Shown here: positions 61,711 to 64,000 of the stretch, one piece after another | How the letters are laid out: each line of letters starts with the position of its first letter | Numbering within the stretch: position 1 is the first letter of the stretch | Source: an uncultured Aquimarina sp. | GTDB taxonomy: Bacteria > Bacteroidota > Bacteroidia > Flavobacteriales > Flavobacteriaceae | Reading direction: 5' to 3' | NCBI RefSeq assembly: GCF_947496855.1 | Contig: NZ_CANMED010000001.1 | Span: 806,001 to 870,000, forward strand | Length of the DNA stretch: 64,000 bases | Position numbers and translations under genes: made by a program | Notes under the pieces: model-generated | Told to the model about the DNA's origin: nothing | Databases searched by the model: none | The model's input: only the letters and a program-made list of their open reading frames with translations

Positions 61711-63579
61711 ATGAGATCCTTTACCTTACTTATACTACTCTTGCCTACTATCATTTTTAGTAATAATGATAAAAAAGTGTCCTCTACCATTAAAGAAGTA
61801 ACCGTTTATGTATCAGGAGCAAGAATTCAAAGAACCGCCTTAGCAGAAGTGCTTCCAGGAGTAAATGAAATTATATTTTATGACCTTTCTAATAAAATTG
61901 ATGAAAATAGTATTCAAATTTCAGGTCTAAAAAACGCTTCTATCTTATCCATAAATTATGGAATAAATTATTTAGAAAAGAAGAAGAATTCGAAGGAGTT
62001 AGAATTATTAGAACATCAACTAGAATTATTATTATTAAAGAAAAGCAAATTAGAAAACCTACTCTCAGGACTGAATCAGGAAAAGAAGATATTGGAAAAT
62101 AATCAACATATAGGTAGCGATCAAACAGCGCTTTCATTAGACAAAGTAAAAGAAATATCTACCTATTACCGAGAAAGATCAGTAGCTATACAAAATGAGG
62201 CATACGACATCAATTTGCAAAAAAATAAATTAAATGATGATATTAGAGATATAATGAATCAAATTGATAAACTTAGTGATCATACTAAAGAAGAACGAGG
62301 AGAAATAAAAGTAAAAATAGATGTACCTTCTTCTACAAATCTTGTATTAATGCTAAGGTATAATGTAACCGATGCAGGATGGTTTCCTTTGTATGACATC
62401 AAATCAGAAAATACCGAAACTCCTCTTAAAATAACTTACAAAGCTAATGTATATCAAAAAACCGGTACCGATTGGAATAATACAAAAGTCATCTTATCTA
62501 CAGGTGATCCTAACACTAATAACATAAAGCCAGATCTTACAACCAGATATTTAAACTTTAGTTATGGTAGTTATCAAAGAAGAAGTGCTGTAAATAGATA
62601 TTCCTCCACCTATAATCCTAATATAAAAACAGTGAGCGGTATTGTAACGGATGAAAAAGGGCTTCCGCTTCCTGGTGTTAACGTAGTAGAAAAAGGATTC
62701 AATAACGGCGCCATAACAGATTTTGATGGCAAGTATACAATTACCATCCAACAAGGAAAACAATTAGTATTTTCATACCTTGGTTATACTACAGAAGAAA
62801 TAACGATAGGAAGTTCTATCGTCAATATAAGTCTAGAAGAAGATAATAGTACCTTAGATGAAGTAGTTGTAGTAGGTTATGGAACTTCATCAGGATATAG
62901 GAGAGCATCACGTAGTAAATCGAAAAGAAAAAAAGAAACCTATAATGTTACTGTAGCGTCCAAAGAAGAAGGAATTACGAATACTCGATTTGTGATCAAA
63001 AAGAAATATACTATCAAATCCAATAGTGATATCACTACTATAGAAATTGACAATTTCGATATGAATGCTGATTACAGTTATTATGTAGCTCCAGAACTCA
63101 ATGAAAATGTATTTTTAACTGCCAAATTAGGAAATTGGGAACAATTTGATCTATTGGCAGGAGAAGCCAATATATATTTTGAAGGTAGTTATGCCGGTAA
63201 GACCAATATTGATCCACAAGCAACAACAGATAGTTTGATGATCTCATTAGGAACTGATCCTAACATTGTAGTAAAAAGAGAACCGCTAAAAAAATTTAAA
63301 AGCAAATCTTTTTACGGTAGTAATCGAATTGTAGATCTTGGATATACGATACAGTTAAAAAACAATAAACAAAGTACAATTCATTTGATTCTCGAAGATC
63401 GAATTCCTATTTCTCAAAATAAAGACATCAAAGTGGATAATATAGAAACTAATGATGGTAATTACGATCCGAAAACAGGAATTATGAAATGGAAACTAAC
63501 AGTAAAACCAAAAGTACAATTAGAAAAACAATTTTCTTATCAACTAAAATATCCAAAAAACAAAAGAGTTAATTTATAA
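61711..63579 (+). CDS. DUF4139/MuiA-like protein with carboxypeptidase-regulatory-like insert
   Basis: 622 aa from MRSFTLLILLLPTIIFSNND, a signal peptide; 21 codons upstream are open but not a signal. The N-terminal DUF4140-like part (KEVTVYVSGARIQRTALAEV) is followed by a coiled coil (about 90-190) and the DUF4139 half (TNLVLMLRYNVTDAGWFPLY, KTGTDWNNTKVILSTGDPNTN). Between the two parts of that half (about 308-395) a carboxypeptidase-regulatory-like domain is inserted: VSGIVTDEKGLPLPGVNVVE, GYTTEEITIG, followed by TLDEVVVVGYGT, the SusC/TonB-plug-like motif. This is followed by a basic stretch (RRASRSKSKRKKE). MuiA homologues influence mucoidy; the role here is unknown. Confidence 0.82.
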   Translation: MRSFTLLILLLPTIIFSNNDKKVSSTIKEVTVYVSGARIQRTALAEVLPGVNEIIFYDLSNKIDENSIQISGLKNASILSINYGINYLEKKKNSKELELLEHQLELLLLKKSKLENLLSGLNQEKKILENNQHIGSDQTALSLDKVKEISTYYRERSVAIQNEAYDINLQKNKLNDDIRDIMNQIDKLSDHTKEERGEIKVKIDVPSSTNLVLMLRYNVTDAGWFPLYDIKSENTETPLKITYKANVYQKTGTDWNNTKVILSTGDPNTNNIKPDLTTRYLNFSYGSYQRRSAVNRYSSTYNPNIKTVSGIVTDEKGLPLPGVNVVEKGFNNGAITDFDGKYTITIQQGKQLVFSYLGYTTEEITIGSSIVNISLEEDNSTLDEVVVVGYGTSSGYRRASRSKSKRKKETYNVTVASKEEGITNTRFVIKKKYTIKSNSDITTIEIDNFDMNADYSYYVAPELNENVFLTAKLGNWEQFDLLAGEANIYFEGSYAGKTNIDPQATTDSLMISLGTDPNIVVKREPLKKFKSKSFYGSNRIVDLGYTIQLKNNKQSTIHLILEDRIPISQNKDIKVDNIETNDGNYDPKTGIMKWKLTVKPKVQLEKQFSYQLKYPKNKRVNL

Positions 63580-63593
63580 CACTCTTGTTTATG

Positions 63594-63638
63594 AATACTT
63601 GTGCCGTTTTTAATTTATATAAAAACGGCACAAGTATT
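63594..63638. terminator. Bidirectional terminator at the end of the DUF4139 gene
   Basis: A 19-bp perfect stem (AATACTTGTGCCGTTTTTA against TAAAAACGGCACAAGTATT) with a 7-nt loop between convergent genes, about 15 bases after the DUF4139 stop. Confidence 0.93.
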
Positions 63639-63648
63639 TTAAGTAGTA

Positions 63649-64000
63649 TTATCGTTCAAAACGAAATATAAATCCGTCAATAGCACTTTCTGTTACAGTA
63701 AATACGGTGTTTTCTAAGTTTAATCTACCATAATTTACTTCATTAACAATAAGGATGTCAGCATCCGCTGGAGCAGAAACACTATATGTGTATGTCCCCG
63801 ATACCAATAATGTGTTTGCAGAGGTGGTTGTGCTACTATTAACAATAGTAACCATCCCTGTAGTCTCATTAAAATCCCAAACAACAATTCCTTTAGCTAT
63901 ATCTTCATCCAATCCGGTTATACCTCCTGATATATTTACAAGATTCCAAGTTCCTTGAAGTGTTGGTTGAGCATTATTATCATCGTCATTACTACAACTA
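63649..64000 (-). CDS. Lipocalin-like lipoprotein (5' end outside window)
   Basis: The frame is open to the edge of the window; the Met that some callers put at 63912 is a TTG within the gene. The first residues visible are SCSNDDDNNAQPTLQGTWNL, that is, a lipobox Cys followed by acidic residues and the GTWNLVNIS start of a lipocalin-like lipoprotein. It then reads DEDIAKGIVVWDFNETTGMV and ends FIFRFER. Similar in layout to the 57467 gene. The signal peptide lies beyond the right end. Confidence 0.75.
   Translation of the reverse strand, partial: SCSNDDDNNAQPTLQGTWNLVNISGGITGLDEDIAKGIVVWDFNETTGMVTIVNSSTTTSANTLLVSGTYTYSVSAPADADILIVNEVNYGRLNLENTVFTVTESAIDGFIFRFER

Noticed and set aside
1..64000. 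rRNA, tRNA, CRISPR arrays or complete insertion sequences
   Set aside because: Looked for conserved tRNA arms, regular 25-40 base repeats with spacers and transposase ORFs; none seen by eye.

Overview
The window is AT-rich (roughly two thirds A+T by eye) and reads as a chromosomal segment of a marine-type Flavobacteriaceae member (Bacteroidota); Aquimarina or a close relative is my guess, not a proof. Support: a SusC/SusD/SusE outer-membrane locus, LytS/LytTR two-component pairs, many lipoproteins with flavobacterial signal peptides, promoters of the Bacteroidota TTTG/TAnnTTTG type, very little Shine-Dalgarno use, and dense strong stem-loop terminators. I see no rRNA, tRNA, CRISPR array or complete insertion sequence.

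Layout. 1-4.4 kb: two outer-membrane beta-barrels, a XerD recombinase, and an overlapping pair made of a secreted beta-rich protein resembling polymorphic toxin type 23 and a leucine-rich-repeat lipoprotein. 4.5-8.1 kb (minus): two tandem paralogous lipoproteins and NAD(P)HX repair enzyme Nnr. 8.3-14.2 kb: a threonine operon, thrA-(LURP-one-like)-thrB-ridA-thrC, preceded by a good promoter and a 37-codon Thr/Ile-rich leader peptide. 14.3-19.4 kb: an M28 peptidase homologue with two altered active-site residues, two lipoproteins (one DUF547), an astacin protease with C-terminal SLH repeats, and a lipoprotein ending in a six-cysteine hydrophobic domain. 19.7-22.6 kb (minus): a TPR sensor kinase and an AraC-type response regulator, with a phosphoesterase pseudogene just upstream.

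23.5-34.7 kb: a SusC-SusD-SusE locus followed on the same strand by a Tiki-superfamily protein and two tandem esterases, one of which has lost its catalytic Ser and His. A divergent LytS-type kinase and LytTR regulator are followed by a 54-aa cysteine-rich peptide with a double-glycine-like leader. 35-44 kb: a ferredoxin-like protein, a CrtISO/RetSat-like oxidoreductase, a fatty-acid desaturase, DUF5694, a second LytS/LytTR pair, a broken gene and an 850-aa MORN-repeat protein. 44.5-50.6 kb: a processive GT2 glycosyltransferase, two tandem membrane class III nucleotide cyclases, and a lipoprotein/HEXXH secreted pair.

50.6-52 kb is an accessory island: a GIY-YIG nuclease gene bracketed by GC-rich palindromic repeats, with a degraded repeat and a broken gene nearby. 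52-56.6 kb: two close paralogues (SpoIIAA/STAS-like) flank a DUF1266 protein and two membrane proteins. 56.9-64 kb: small lipoproteins, gcvT, an RmlD-like SDR with a TTG start, a DCC-family protein, two tiny paralogous genes (one with an in-frame TGA), a DUF4139/MuiA-like protein with an inserted carboxypeptidase-regulatory-like domain, and a lipoprotein cut by the window edge.

Most notable: the thr leader peptide without a visible intrinsic terminator; the GIY-YIG gene with its repeats; the 54-aa leader peptide; catalytically degraded enzyme copies (esterase, M28); and a shared direct-repeat motif upstream of the TPR kinase and the astacin gene.
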